Positions 39,475 to 50,222 of a stretch of 64,000 nt of DNA are shown piece after piece. The notes under the pieces were generated by a model. The model was given only the letters and a program-made list of their open reading frames with translations, was not told the origin of the DNA and ran no database searches. The DNA is taken from positions 136,931 to 200,930 of the forward strand of contig NW_005179054.1 in the NCBI RefSeq assembly GCF_000350225.1, given 5' to 3'. This DNA comes from Chondrus crispus (lineage: Eukaryota; Rhodophyta; Florideophyceae; Gigartinales; Gigartinaceae). The number at the start of each line of letters is the position of its first letter. The stretch's first letter is position 1. The position numbers and the translations under genes are program-made.

Positions 39475-41043
39475 CTAAACCAGGGTACCTGTCTGCCCGC
39501 GTGAATGCGAAGCGCTATTTGCAGCATTTTGTTCCGGTGCGTCTGCATGTGACGATCGTCTCTTCGATAGTGCCACTGCAACACCTCCAATCATTACGAC
39601 TACGACACCAGCTATCACTCCACTGGCGATTGGGATTGCTCCAATTTTGGTTACTTTGTCTTCACCAGTATTTGTCGTCGCGGGAGAGTCGGCTTCCGCA
39701 CCTTCTACTTCTGAGCCAAAGCCATCAAATGATGATATTCTTTCTTTGGGAGCATTCACAATACCAAAAGTTGGTCTGCTGACAATTCCTGTCTGGGAAT
39801 TTCCGATAAACACTACCTTTACCTGAGTGGTTGTGACGAAAGAAGCCATTCCTGCCGCGTTTTGCACCGGGAAATCAGCTGTAGTGGATTTGCCACTTTT
39901 GTATACCGTTTCTCCTGTCGGCGAGATAACGACGAGGGCGACAGAATTTGAGGTTTCATTGTTTCCTGGGCCACTATAGCCAATAGAATAAAAGTTCCCA
40001 TCCGCCCCGGCGTCTATTGCAACGGCATAGTCATTCCTCTTGTTTTCATCAACACCATCAACGTAAACAGCGACGTTGGAGCGTGAATCTCTCACACTTG
40101 CGAAAACATGATAAAACATGTCAGTCTTGCGATCCGGGATGGCCAGTGCAGAGCCGGCGACAACCGTGGTAATGGTTTCTGGTTCTGAGGCTAGTGGACC
40201 ACTCGTGGCAATATCCATAGGAGTGTAAAGAGGAGTCGCTTCGTAACTGATGAGTGCTTGAGGCCCTTCCGTGTCTGCAAGGGTCTCGCGATCTAAACGA
40301 TACATTAAGGATTCCGTTCCACCGTTTTCCTTTACTTTCTGTACCGCGACCACGACATACGTCGATCCACGGGCGATGTGAATAGCCCTTCCAAACTCGT
40401 CGACTTCACTTCCGAATTGAATTGTCGCCCGGACCTGGCCAGACGGGGATAGACGGAGAACAATAACGTCGCTCCGTCCTTTCGAATCTCCATAGAGAGA
40501 AGCAGAGGTGCCTCCGGTGACGTATAGATCACCGCTGTCTTGATCCAAGACGCATCCGAAGAGTTTTGTGTTTCCAGCAACGGATTCGGTCGTAAAAACT
40601 GCTTCTTCTACGACCGTGGTGTTCAATGCACTAGGAACAGCTCCAGCCAGTCCCGAATATTTAATGACATGGGCTACGGTGTATGGAGAGTTTGCCGCAG
40701 CAGCAGACACTATCAAAAATGCGCTTGTGAGATTTGCATCCACTGCAATATCAAACGGATTCCCTTGTATGGCTTGAGTTTGAAAGACCCAGGACAGCGC
40801 GCCATCTTCTGCCACTTTATACAAGACTGGGATGACGCCCGAAGACCCAGCCTTGGTCCTTGCAACAGCAACAAGGAAGGAATTTCGTCCGGATGCGATG
40901 GCTACCGCTTTGTCTGAGTGATTTGGGCCAAGACTGTTGTCCCTCAGAATTAAAGAAGTCCAAGTGGCGCCATTCTCTGAATTTTGCGTGGATGCGAGAT
41001 GCAGCAGCACGGCAAAGCAAAGGTAGGAAAGACGGTGAAACAT
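39475..41043 (-). CDS. Type I membrane protein with propeller-like extracellular repeats
   Basis: The frame is open from 41241, but the ATG at 41043 gives a proper signal peptide (MFHRLSYLCFAVLLHLAST) and is preferred, yielding 522 residues. The ectodomain contains repeated beta-strand blocks with DxDSGDLYVTGGT and DAGADGNFYSIGYSG, resembling SBBP-type beta-propeller repeats. A single hydrophobic span near the C-terminus (ASGVIAGVVVVMIGGVAVAL) is followed by SKRRSS and a short polar tail, so type I topology is expected. No catalytic motif is seen. A cell-surface or wall-sensing role is possible but unsupported. Together with the malectin protein it is one of two secreted or surface proteins in this island. 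Confidence 0.65.
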   Translation of the reverse strand: MFHRLSYLCFAVLLHLASTQNSENGATWTSLILRDNSLGPNHSDKAVAIASGRNSFLVAVARTKAGSSGVIPVLYKVAEDGALSWVFQTQAIQGNPFDIAVDANLTSAFLIVSAAAANSPYTVAHVIKYSGLAGAVPSALNTTVVEEAVFTTESVAGNTKLFGCVLDQDSGDLYVTGGTSASLYGDSKGRSDVIVLRLSPSGQVRATIQFGSEVDEFGRAIHIARGSTYVVVAVQKVKENGGTESLMYRLDRETLADTEGPQALISYEATPLYTPMDIATSGPLASEPETITTVVAGSALAIPDRKTDMFYHVFASVRDSRSNVAVYVDGVDENKRNDYAVAIDAGADGNFYSIGYSGPGNNETSNSVALVVISPTGETVYKSGKSTTADFPVQNAAGMASFVTTTQVKVVFIGNSQTGIVSRPTFGIVNAPKERISSFDGFGSEVEGAEADSPATTNTGEDKVTKIGAIPIASGVIAGVVVVMIGGVAVALSKRRSSHADAPEQNAANSASHSRGQTGTLV

Positions 41044-41243
41044 AGCTCTCAAACTTGAAGAGATTTTGCAAGCCAAACTTATCACGACGAGGTCCCACTC
41101 GTGAGATCTGCCTGCGTATCTGTGTTTGTTGATGAGATAGGTGTTGGGACGAAGGTTGTGCGCATGCTTTTTCTGCAAATGAAGAAAGGTGTGGGCAAAA
41201 AGAATTATTGGGCCGAGCATGAAATGTGTTGAGGCGAACATCA

Positions 41244-41628
41244 GCTGTCATCATGTCTCTCGTTTTGTCGGGAAATCATGATTCTTCTTTGAGAGCAGAC
41301 TGTATGTGCATGACGCGCTGCTCTGGGTGTTGCATGGGATACATGTTGTATGGACACTGGACGTTGGTGGTAATGGGATGGGATGAGAAATAGGTTTGCT
41401 CTTTGTTCGTGGGAAGAAAATGGTGAGGTATAGCGAAAAGCGTGGGCCTTGCTTGAGCGATCATTCAGGACAGTTATGTTGCTCGAGGGAATGTGAAAGA
41501 TCATCCTCGGGGGTAAGACGCAGAAAAATGTATGGGCTTGTTGTTGATGAAACGTAGGAAAGGTTGAGAGGGTTTTTGTGTGCAATAGGAAATAATGTGG
41601 GTTCCATAAGAGCACCCCTAGCTAGTGG
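41244..41628. other. Spacer up to the pogo-like element
   Basis: About 385 bp upstream of the membrane-protein gene, AT-rich, without a supported gene. Confidence 0.4.
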
Positions 41629-41630
41629 TA

Positions 41631-41676
41631 CCCTTCCCCAAGGGCTCAATTTGGGACAGGGGCTCAATTAGGGACA
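41631..41676 (+). repeat. Left TIR plus subterminal repeat of the pogo-like element
   Basis: The 28-bp TIR 41631-41658 contains AGGGCTCAATTTGGGACA (41641-41658). A second, slightly diverged copy, GGGCTCAATTAGGGACA, follows directly at 41660-41676. Paired sites of this kind are typical transposase-binding sites. Confidence 0.85.
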
Positions 41677-41826
41677 ATCCAGTAAATTCCTTCCCCCTGC
41701 CCAGGACATGCATATCAGAGCACCCCATAGCTCCCATACCGTCCCAAACAAATGGCCCCAGTCAAAGCAACTGCCATTGCTGGACAATGGCGGGAAATTT
41801 AAAACTTGCGAGGCAATATATCTCTC

Positions 41827-41984
41827 TGTCATGATCTACAGAGCTGTGTCACCATCCAGGTGTACACGTAACACAGCTGTAGGCACCCCCGCCGGCGGTA
41901 CGCCCAGCACCGGATAGACCTAGGCCTAGGGCGACCACCAACTCTGAGTAAAAGCCTAGGCACTCGTTGAACGACATCGTCACA
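41827..41984 (+). repeat. Copia 5' LTR (158 bp, internal 55-bp deletion)
   Basis: It starts TGTCATGATCTACAGAGC and ends CGTCACA. It lacks 55 bp that the 3' LTR has between two copies of GTCATGATCTACA. The missing part contains the TATA-like CTTATAATTG. Elsewhere only a few substitutions separate the two LTRs. Confidence 0.9.
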
Positions 41985-41996
41985 GGTTATGGGCCA
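41985..41996 (+). promoter_or_regulatory. Copia primer-binding site, half-tRNA type
   Basis: GGTTATGGGCC directly follows the LTR. It is complementary to the anticodon stem-loop of eukaryotic initiator tRNA-Met, as in the Drosophila copia element, and not to a tRNA 3' end (no TGG start). Priming by a cleaved half-tRNA is inferred. Confidence 0.7.
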
Positions 41997-42173
41997 CTGC
42001 AGCTCCCGCTGCGCAACGACGTCAACATTCCCACCACCTCCCCTTCTCTGGAAGTAGCCAGGCGTGCGTCCACACGCCCAACTCGCCCCCCTTCCCGCTA
42101 CGCCAACGCGCAGATCCCCGGACATAAGCGTCGAGCGCCCGCCCACCCAGTCGAGCCCGCCTCCGCCACTCCA

Positions 42174-45100
42174 ATGCATCCACCATATCTCACCCCGAAC
42201 CCCGGCGACGAAGCATCCCCATCTGCTCCACACCCCGCCCAGATCACACCACCCATCACGCCAGCGCCTGTCCCTACTGCGCAGGCAGCCCCCGACCCTG
42301 CCATGGCCCGCCCGTGCAAGTACGAAGGTACACTTCCGTCTCTCGATCTCGAAGGGAAGAACTTCAATCAATGACGCACGACGCTCCACCACCTCGTTCG
42401 ATTGAATCACTTGAAGGAACACCTCTTGCCGACCCACCAAGCCCCGCCTCCTGCCTCACTGTTGTTTGGGCAGTTCGAAGAGGAGCGCGGATTCCTCTGC
42501 ATGTGTTTGCTCAACTCCCTTCCAGCGCAATTCGAGTCGCGCCTGCGCATTGCGCCGGACACATCGCCGGCCGAAATCGTGGCGAGCATAAACCGCATGT
42601 TCACGCAGGGCACAGCCCTGGATCACACAATGCTGCAGCAAGAGGCAGAGGCAGCAGTCTTTGAAGAAGGGAAGTCCATAGACGAATACATGACAACACA
42701 CCGCGAGATCCGTCTCAAAATGGTGAACAAAGGTTACCCTCGAATAGATGAGGAGTCTACAACTGTGCAATTCTTGATGAAGGGAATCAAAAATCATAGC
42801 CGCTTCCATAATCTCCCCAGACACTGGATCGACAATGCCAACCTCCCCGCATCGATGAATGAATTTGAGCAACGCCTCTAATCCGTAAATACGTGGATAG
42901 TAACTGAAGAACCGCACAAGCACCAGCACGACCTCCAGGGGCTCGACCCATCCCGCCCCGCCAGGCCGCGAGGACGCGGACGAGGATTTGGTCGCGGCAA
43001 AGGACAAGGGCCACGCCAACCCCGACGCCAGCAGTATCAGCCGGCCCACTACCAGCAGTATGGTCCACCTCCTGCACCTGCCATAGCCGCACCCCCCTAC
43101 GGTCACCCTTCATACCACCCTCCCGCGACGCATGGCATGCACCTGCCGTATGCGGCCCCCACCCCGCAACCGTACACGGTTATGATGATGCCGCCGCAGC
43201 CCCCTCGTGCTGCCGGCCCCGCTCAGAGGCCCCGGGACCGCAGCAAGAAGCGGGCTGCAGCGGCCCAGGCCGAAGACGGGAGCGATGCCCTACGCGCCCT
43301 CGAAGCGCACCTCAACCAACAAGTTGACACGGATGGTGACGACCATGGTACGTATGCCCTAGATTCGGGTGCCCACCCCTCCCACGTGCGATCACCCCAC
43401 CCGGGGATGCCCCCGGTGACATATCCCATGCACACGCACACCGCGACTAACACTTCAACTGCCACAACCCACTCTGGTCTAATCCAGATTCCGACGAGCA
43501 GTAATGTGCTGATGCAACTGCCCGCCATCGCCAACCCGGAGCTAAGAGACAACCTTCTCTCGGTCCATCACATTGCTGCAGCATATGGACAAGTCACCTT
43601 CACACCCCAACAGGCTTTCATCATCAGCACACAATACCCGCCCATGCAGCGTATTATTGGCACCGCCACGTACCGCAATGGACTTTACCGCCTCGATCCG
43701 CCCCACACCGGCCAGACACTCGCGGCCAGAACAGTGCCAGTGAGGCGCGATTCTCGCAAAATCGTCAAGTCGAACCGCAGACCCACGGCAAAGAAGCACA
43801 CAGCTAGCGCTCGCAAGACAAGTAAACAATTTGCCGTTGCACCGCACATGCGCATCAGTACGCCGACACCCAAGCTTCGACTCATGGACGTCTCGAACCA
43901 AGATCCCTCAGAACACGCCCCTACAGAAATTGAAACCGCTTACCACCACATGCACCTCGTCTTTAACCACACCAGACCCACGACGCTGCACACAATGGCA
44001 AAACGGCCGCTTCTGCCACTTCCCAATGAACTCCTCGAGAAGCCCCCGAGCCTATCGTGCTCAGGCTGCGCTGTAGGAAAACAAAAACCACGCCCCCACA
44101 AGCCCAAAACGCATAGATATGCAGTTGGAATCGCCCTTAGCAGCGACATCTGCGGGCCAGTGTCCCCCCAATCTAGGCAGGAAAACAAGTATGTAATAAC
44201 ATTCATAGATTCACGGTCCCGGTATCTTATTCTGGATTTCCTACCCAACCGCCAACAACTATCAAGACGCATCGACTTCGTCCTTGGCAGTATCCGCCGG
44301 TCCTATGGACGAAATCCCCAAATCCTTCTTACCGACAATGCCAAGGAGTACCTGAGCTCAGACTCAAAAGAGGTATATGACAAGCACAACCTTCGTCATC
44401 TCGCAACCATCCCCTATTCCCCGCAAATGAACGGCATTGCAGAGCGTATTAACTCGACTCTCTTCATGGCAGCCAGGGCAGCGTTAGCCCACAGCAGGCT
44501 GCCACCATATCAATGGGAGGACGCGGTGCGTGACGCAGCATTTAAGTACAACCTCACACTGCACAGCTCCACGAATGAACTGCCATGGACGTCTTGGCAT
44601 GGCGAAGCGCCCCCAAAAACGCCACTATTCGTGTTCGGTCAAGTGGGCAGCGTCCCAGTGCAAACAGACCGCTCCCGCCTAACTAAGCTTGATGACCGCG
44701 CGCACCCGGTGCGGTACCTCTACGCAGCAAGCCTCACCGTAGTCGTTGTACAAAACTTGCACACCGGCAACATAGCGAGGGTCCGCGCCGTCGACTTCCG
44801 CCCATACCTCAAGTCGCGAGATCCGTCTGCCACGCATGCCGTAGTTTTCAAGTCGTTCACCCCACACGCAACCCCACACCAAATCACGGCCACCACCCCA
44901 CCTCCCTTACACCCCAGCCAAGCCCGCAAATACCCTGACTCGAAGGCATGGCGTAAGGCGCACAATGCAGAACTTGATCAACTTGATAACATGAAATGCA
45001 TTCAATGGGTGCCTGATGCGGAGTTGCCTAAGCGAGTCAGATTACTGCCCCTCACGATGGGTTACAGATACAAAAGAGATGCGGATGGGAAGGTAATAAG

Positions 45101-46577
45101 AAGAAAGGCGAGGTGCAGCGTTCGTGGAGACAAGATGCTACCACACATACATTATGATCCCGACACCACGACCTCGTATACAGCAGATAAGACAGCAATT
45201 CGCCTGCTCCTTGCAATTGCAGCCGCACATCAGCTGCATGTAGAGCACCTTGACATTGAAGGTGCCTATCTACACGAAAAGTACAGGCACGACAAAAAGG
45301 TTTATGTGAAGCAATATCCCCGCTTCAACGGAACGTTCAAGCACCCTTGCACAGGTGGATTACTTCAAGGCAATCTATATGGCGGTAAGAACTCAGGCAA
45401 CACCTACCTGAAAGCGGTCTTTGAATTCCTCAAAGCCAAGAATTACAAGCAATCTCAGTCAGAACCGTATTTATTCACGCGTCACAGCGCAAATGTGGTT
45501 GTGTTTCTGAGCATAAGCGTCGATGATTTTTACGCTGCATCCAACAGCAAAGATGCACTTGAACAAGTCTACTCTGATATTTCTCAGAAGTACGCAGTGA
45601 AAAGGCTTGGCACCCCCACTCGCTTCCTAGGCTGGACCATCAAAAAACTCAAAGACGGATCCTTCCATGTCTCCCAGCCAGACTATATTGAGCGCATTAT
45701 CCACCGCATCCGACTCAGTGAGGCCGCCGGCAAAGACACGCCGTACATAGACGGAGTGAAATATCACGGCCCGACACCGGAAGACACTGAGTACCCATCA
45801 CAGCAAAAGTTATTCCAACAAGTGCTCGGCGATATCCGTTATGTAGCAGACTCGACAAGGCCAGATATATACTTTGCCGCCAACCGTCTGGCCGCTGCCG
45901 GTACGTGTTTGACGAAACGGCATTGGAACCTACTCAAGCGCCTCGTGCGTTACCTGAAATCTACACGGTCGCACGGAATCCACTTCCCTGCCTGCATTAC
46001 CCCCAACGGCCTGCCATCCGCCGGACACCCGGAACCAAAGCAAAAACAAGACTCATCTTTACTCAGCTTCTCCGATGCTGACTTTGCCGGCGATGAACGT
46101 GACAGGAGGTCTGTATCGGGGATCATTCACACATACAACGGTTCACCCGTAGCATGGTCTTCCATCAAACAAGCCATTCATGCCCTTTCAACTTGTGAAG
46201 CTGAGTATATCGCGGCGACGTCAGCTGTGCAACAAACACAGTGGTTAAGGCGTGTCCTACAAGACATCGGCATGCTTCCCTCGGGGCCGACGCCACTGCT
46301 CGTGGACAACCAGTCAGCGATACAAGTCGCCAAAAACCAAGGACCGACCAAGCGTCGTAAATTTATCGACCTACGGCACCACTACTTAAATAGTCACCTC
46401 GACGCAGGTAACATCACTTTGCTGCACGTCTCTACACACAAGATGCTGGCTGATATTCTCACCAAGCCGCTCAAACCTCAACCGTACAAGACTTTACGCC
46501 AAAAGCTGCACATACGCCCGCAGAGAGACGCAGAAGAACAAGCTACACGGACAAGTGTGACGCCTGCTGCTCAATAA
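42174..46577 (+). pseudogene. Copia gag-pol polyprotein, two in-frame stops
   Basis: One reading frame runs from the LTR edge to TAA at 46575-46577, broken by TGA at 42372-42374 and TAA at 42879-42881. Gag (to about 43050) has a copia-type capsid region and an RG-rich tail without a CCHC knuckle. Pol is intact from 43137 (1146 residues from there): protease DSGA (residues 76-79), the HHCC integrase zinc motif ending CSGCAVGKQ, integrase core D337, D400 and E436 (35-residue D-to-E spacing), RT with VDDF (D796, D797), and RNase H with DADFAG, CEAEYIA, VDNQSA and HKMLADILTKPL. The two stops lie in gag or the gag-protease linker, so the copy is probably non-autonomous. The first in-frame ATG found is 42174; the frame itself begins further upstream without an ATG I could confirm. 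Confidence 0.9.
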
Positions 46578-46600
46578 GACTTGCACCTCGACCATCCACT

Positions 46601-46614
46601 CGCGACAGGGGGAG
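46601..46614 (+). promoter_or_regulatory. Copia polypurine tract
   Basis: GACAGGGGGAG lies immediately before the 3' LTR start TGTCATG, in the position of the plus-strand primer for reverse transcription. Confidence 0.75.
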
Positions 46615-46827
46615 TGTCATGATCTACAATCTCTTATAATTGTCGCTCGTGTATGAAGCCGCATTTGCACGTCATGATCTACAGAGCTGTGTCACCGTCC
46701 AGGTGTACACGTAACACAGCTGTAGGCACCCCCGCCGGCGGTACGCCCAGCACCGGATAGACCTAGGCCTAGGGCGACCACCAACTCTGAGTAAAAGCCT
46801 AGGCAATCGTTGAACTCCATCGTCACA
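46615..46827 (+). repeat. Copia 3' LTR (213 bp)
   Basis: Complete version of the LTR, TGTCATG...CGTCACA, with two direct copies of GTCATGATCTACA at 46616 and 46671, 55 bp apart, and a TATA-like CTTATAATTG between them. It is followed by the target duplication CTCTC. Confidence 0.9.
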
Positions 46828-46859
46828 CTCTCTCACCACCATTCCTTCCCGCCCTCGGC

Positions 46860-48855
46860 ATGCATTCAAACCCCCTTTGCTCCACAATGCCACAGTCTAT
46901 GCGCAAGCAATCTGCTAATCAACGTGGGCGTCTGCGAAAGGGTATCGACGAGCAGCAAAATCGAAAGAAAGCCCTCAACTTGTTGCGAGAAAAACACTCC
47001 ATTCGATATGTTGCCGATGCGTGCAGTGTTTCTAATTCTACAACCGGCAGAATCGCTCTCTGCCTCACAAAAGACGACAACGCACAACTCTCACGTCTCC
47101 TGAACCCAGTGGACTTCCACCTGGGACGCCGGACTGTGTGACACGCCAGTGAAGCGACACAACTTAACAAAAAGATAAAAGAAGCTGCCGAAAACGGGTT
47201 TGCTGTGGACACTTCTGGGATGAAATTTGTCTTGCAGCAGATCTGCAATGATGGACGTCGATCATATCAGCATGGAACCCCGTCAAGCGCAGCTATAAGA
47301 ACCTACAGGGGCAAAAACCGTGACATAACATACCGCCGCACCGTAAATAAGGACGCAGCTAAGCTGCGAGCCGAAAAACATGACCACATAAAATCTCTTG
47401 CCCATCGCCTTCGAGAAATTGCGACGAACCACGCTGGGATATTTGATAATCCACTTCAAATTTGGAACTTAGATGAGACGCATGTGGATGGGGAGATCAG
47501 AGAACGTGTGAAGGTTTTCTCAGAGAGCCACTCCCACCACGGTGGATTTACTGCAGTACAAAAAGGATCGGGTAGACATATGACAGATGTTATAGCTGCT
47601 GCAGCTTCTGGGCATCTCGCGCTGCTCTTTGTAATAGCAGTAGGCGTCAACGTAATGCAGTCTTGGACGACGCCATTAGAGAAGACGTCGTTTAGCAGTG
47701 ATGAAACTGGACCTCACTTGTACGAATCAAGAGTGGTTGCCAGGTGAGGTTGTCATACGCTGCACTGAAAATGGATCTGTTGACATGCCGACGTTACCTT
47801 TCATCGTCGATCACATTGATAGCTACGTTCGCAGATTTGTACCCAGGTCACAGCCCATTGTCTTGTTGCTCGACGGGCACTCATGACGTAAGGTTATTGA
47901 GTGGGTACGCAAGGCAGAACAGCACATAATATTAGTGAATTTACCAGCTCACACAACCCACTTCCCCCAGCCATGCGATTCGGACATTAACAAGACATTC
48001 CAGACGCACATACGCAGAACACGGGACGATTTGTTGAAGTTACCATCAACAAACGTGCACTCCGCTGCTTTTAAATTGAAGCTGGCGGTTGCGGCGCACA
48101 AACGAGTCAGCAGTGACGATGTCAGAACTTCATTTCACAAAACAGGCCTCTGGCCAATGGACTTCCGCCTTTGTCAAAAGTTTGGGCGGATCGACGACCG
48201 TTTGCAGAGTATAATTTGCGCGAAAATTGACCGTGTTAATAACACGGGTCCGTCGCAAGCTGCAAGAACTACAAAGGTGAGACATGTTGATTCCGAAACT
48301 ATTGAAGATATGCGCAATATATTTGATTCTGGGGACAGCCCTACAGCAGTTTTGGCTGAGATACAGGGCGTTCTGAACGAGCGGGGCACGGTTCTCTATG
48401 TTTTAAAAAGTGTGCGTCCCCCACCAGTTGGGAAAATGCCGGGTCTGACAAAAAGGGTGCTCACGTGTGGTGCCCCTGCTGAACGCTTGACAGTGGCGAA
48501 AATGTTTGCGAGACGGAGGACTGCTGAAGAAGCGCAGCGGGCTGCACAAAATGTTAAAGCTTTAAAAAAGACGGAGAGACTTCGTAAGAGAGAAGATAAA
48601 AACGCGCGGCGTGCTACGGAGAAGCAATATCGGTTGTCGGAGCACGAAAGGCGCAAAGAATATGCCATGGCGAAGAAGCAGCAAAGTGCTGCGAAAAAGC
48701 GAGTGAGAGGCGGCGCGGTAGGCTCGAATGCCCCAAGAAGGCGAGGACTTCTGTCCCTGTCGCAGAAAGGCACGCTTGTGAAGCCGCGCAGACTCTGCTG
48801 GCATTCGCGAGCGCTGAGAACTAGCGTGTACAGTAAAAGAAGTGTCCCAAATTGA
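46860..48855 (+). pseudogene. Decayed pogo-like transposase
   Basis: The N-terminal part (46860-47141) carries a Psq/CENP-B-like helix-turn-helix (KKALNLLREKHSIRYVADAC). The same frame continues after TGA at 47139-47141 and reaches the first catalytic Asp in IWNLDETHVDGE. A frameshift between about 47640 and 47700 moves the code to the next frame, which has the second Asp in IVLLLDGHS, a TGA at 47884-47886, and the third acidic site in the region HFPQPCDSDINKTF. The C-terminus is a long basic, charged tail. The domain order matches DDE_1 pogo/Tigger transposases, which bind TIRs and cut at TA. Three lesions make it inactive. The sense orientation agrees with the element. Confidence 0.8.
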
Positions 48856-49066
48856 GCCCTTTTTGGCCAGAAGTTTCATTGTGGCGGTCTTCTCTGGTTT
48901 CCAGATGACCGGTTTTGGTGGAAACCAATCATCTCCTTAAGGTAATGCAGTTGACTGGCATACCCAACAGCATTTCTGGGCGAGATTTTGTAGCTATTTG
49001 ACGAGTGCTGAGAGTAGGGGCAATGTTTTTCTAGAATGTGTCTCATATTGAGCCCTCGGGGAAGGG
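48843..49066 (-). repeat. Right subterminal repeat and right TIR of the pogo-like element
   Basis: 48843-48860 is an exact inverted copy (18 of 18) of AGGGCTCAATTTGGGACA in the left TIR, closer to it than the right TIR itself. The right TIR is 49039-49066. On the right the two sites are 196 bp apart; on the left they are adjacent. Confidence 0.85.
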
Positions 49067-49094
49067 TAGAGTAAATGAGTAAATTTTTGATTTT

Positions 49095-49179
49095 TGGAGA
49101 TAGATTTGGTCACGAGCAGCTCTAGTGGAGTGAGAGGCTATCTCTAAAAATTTCCCATTTTGAGTAAATCTATCTCCAA
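49095..49179. repeat. 14-bp perfect inverted repeat beside the pogo TIR
   Basis: TTGGAGATAGATTT (49095-49108) and its exact complement (49166-49179) flank a 57-bp interior; nearby GAGTAAAT and AGAGATAG words add partial symmetry. It may be a fragment of a small MITE. It has no coding. Confidence 0.6.
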
Positions 49180-49489
49180 GTGAGGGAATTGTCCCAGAAA
49201 AACTTGGAAGGAAATAGTTTATAGAGTTTATTAATGTCTAGAAGAACCTACGACCGGCTCTTCAAACCCAACCGAACCTCCGGGCAATCGGAGCGCTGTT
49301 CGTGAAGGATTCTGCGTAGACACGTCTGTTCAAATCTGCCTCCGGGCAGACCCACGCGCTAGTCGCATAGGATTGTCCGTTATATACTAATTTACTGTAA
49401 CCCTAAACACGGCAAGTTCTTTCCTCACCGCGTGACCCATTCACGTGGTGAGGTATATCGCCATGTGAGAGACATTATGATAGAAACTT
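49180..49489. other. Spacer left of the copia relic, possibly its LTR
   Basis: About 310 bp. On the minus strand it contains TATATAACGG and short GC-rich blocks such as GCCCGGAGG twice, in the position expected for a 3' LTR of the relic. No clear LTR boundaries were found. Confidence 0.35.
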
Positions 49490-49882
49490 TCACACTGCCA
49501 ATTTTCCAGGAGTAGAACTTGCCGGAGTCCTGACAATCCATTTTCGGACAGTGTGGTCGTAACCCGTATCTAGGAGCTTTTCCAAGGCTTCGTTGGGATG
49601 TTCTTTTGTCAAACCATCGGCTACGTTGTTTTCGGAGGAGACAAGCCCGACATGAGATATTTCTTCTCGGATATAGCATTGTCTAGAGGATGCTATGTCA
49701 ATCATCAGCCTTTTCTCTGTCGTTGAAGAACCCTTGGTGATGACGTCGAACATTTGTAGCGAATCCGTGAACATATGAAGTGGGATTCTCTTCTTGAATA
49801 TCATTTGAAGGTCATGTCGTAATATGTACGCTCTGTCGAATCCGTCGGCGACCAGCAGCGACGATTTCACGCGCCATCTCAA
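49490..49882 (-). pseudogene. Copia pol relic, RNase H end only
   Basis: About 130 residues match the end of a Ty1/copia polyprotein: PLHMFTDS, a KGSSTTEKRLMIDIASSR block and SSENNVADGLTK, which are the late RNase H motifs. The frame is not preceded by RT or the rest of RNase H. It is a different copia lineage from the element at 41827. It is truncated and inactive. Confidence 0.75.
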
Positions 49883-50222
49883 TCGCTGCTGGTGTGTCTT
49901 CAGCCTCTTCGTAAAGGCCGTGCGCCAAAGTCATGACGACCCTGTGAGACGAGTGTTGTTGCAAATTTCCACCTCGACTATCAAGGAAGTTCCGAAGTTC
50001 TATTAGAACTGCAGGGATGTCGCAAATCTCCTGTCCGAAAAGTGAGGCGGGTGGGAACATATCGGCGATGGCCCGTTTCAATTGAAGACCTGTGAGTTAT
50101 GGGTTCCCTTCAAGAAATCGGATTGAGGATATGAACCCCCTCTGAGGACTAGTAAGGGCACCCAATGTCTCACTTGAAATGCCCTTCATGAAAGTATGCT
50201 GGGGTTCGGCAGGAGCGGAAGT
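49883..50222. other. Spacer between the copia relic and the gypsy LTR
   Basis: About 340 bp. A 90-codon frame on the minus strand reaching into the relic has no recognised family. Nothing else is seen. GAAGT (50218-50222) is the candidate left target duplication of the gypsy element. Confidence 0.35.

Larger units (their letters stand above)
41827..46827 (+). mobile_element. Ty1/copia LTR retrotransposon, full length but inactivated
   Basis: The element is bounded by LTRs with TGTCATGATCTACA starts and CATCGTCACA ends and flanked by CTCTC on both sides (41822-41826 and 46828-46832). Inside are a primer-binding site, a single-frame gag-pol with two stops and a polypurine tract. The pol order protease-integrase-RT-RNase H is that of copia. 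It is inserted within the pogo-like element and is therefore younger than it. The LTRs are otherwise nearly identical, suggesting recent insertion. Confidence 0.93.
41631..49066 (+). mobile_element. pogo-like Tc1/mariner element, split by a copia insertion
   Basis: The terminal inverted repeats 41631-41658 (CCCTTCCCCAAGGGCTC...) and 49039-49066 match at 25 of 28 positions. TA lies immediately outside both ends (41629-41630 and 49067-49068), the target duplication of Tc1/mariner elements. Subtracting the copia element and its duplication leaves about 2.43 kb, a normal size for an autonomous pogo-like transposon. The decayed transposase lies at 46860-48855. The unit AGGGCTCAATTTGGGACA recurs subterminally (see the repeat entries). 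Confidence 0.88.

Noticed and set aside
49812-50081. 90-codon minus-strand frame next to the copia relic
   Set aside because: It partly overlaps the RNase H frame in another register and has no recognised motif.
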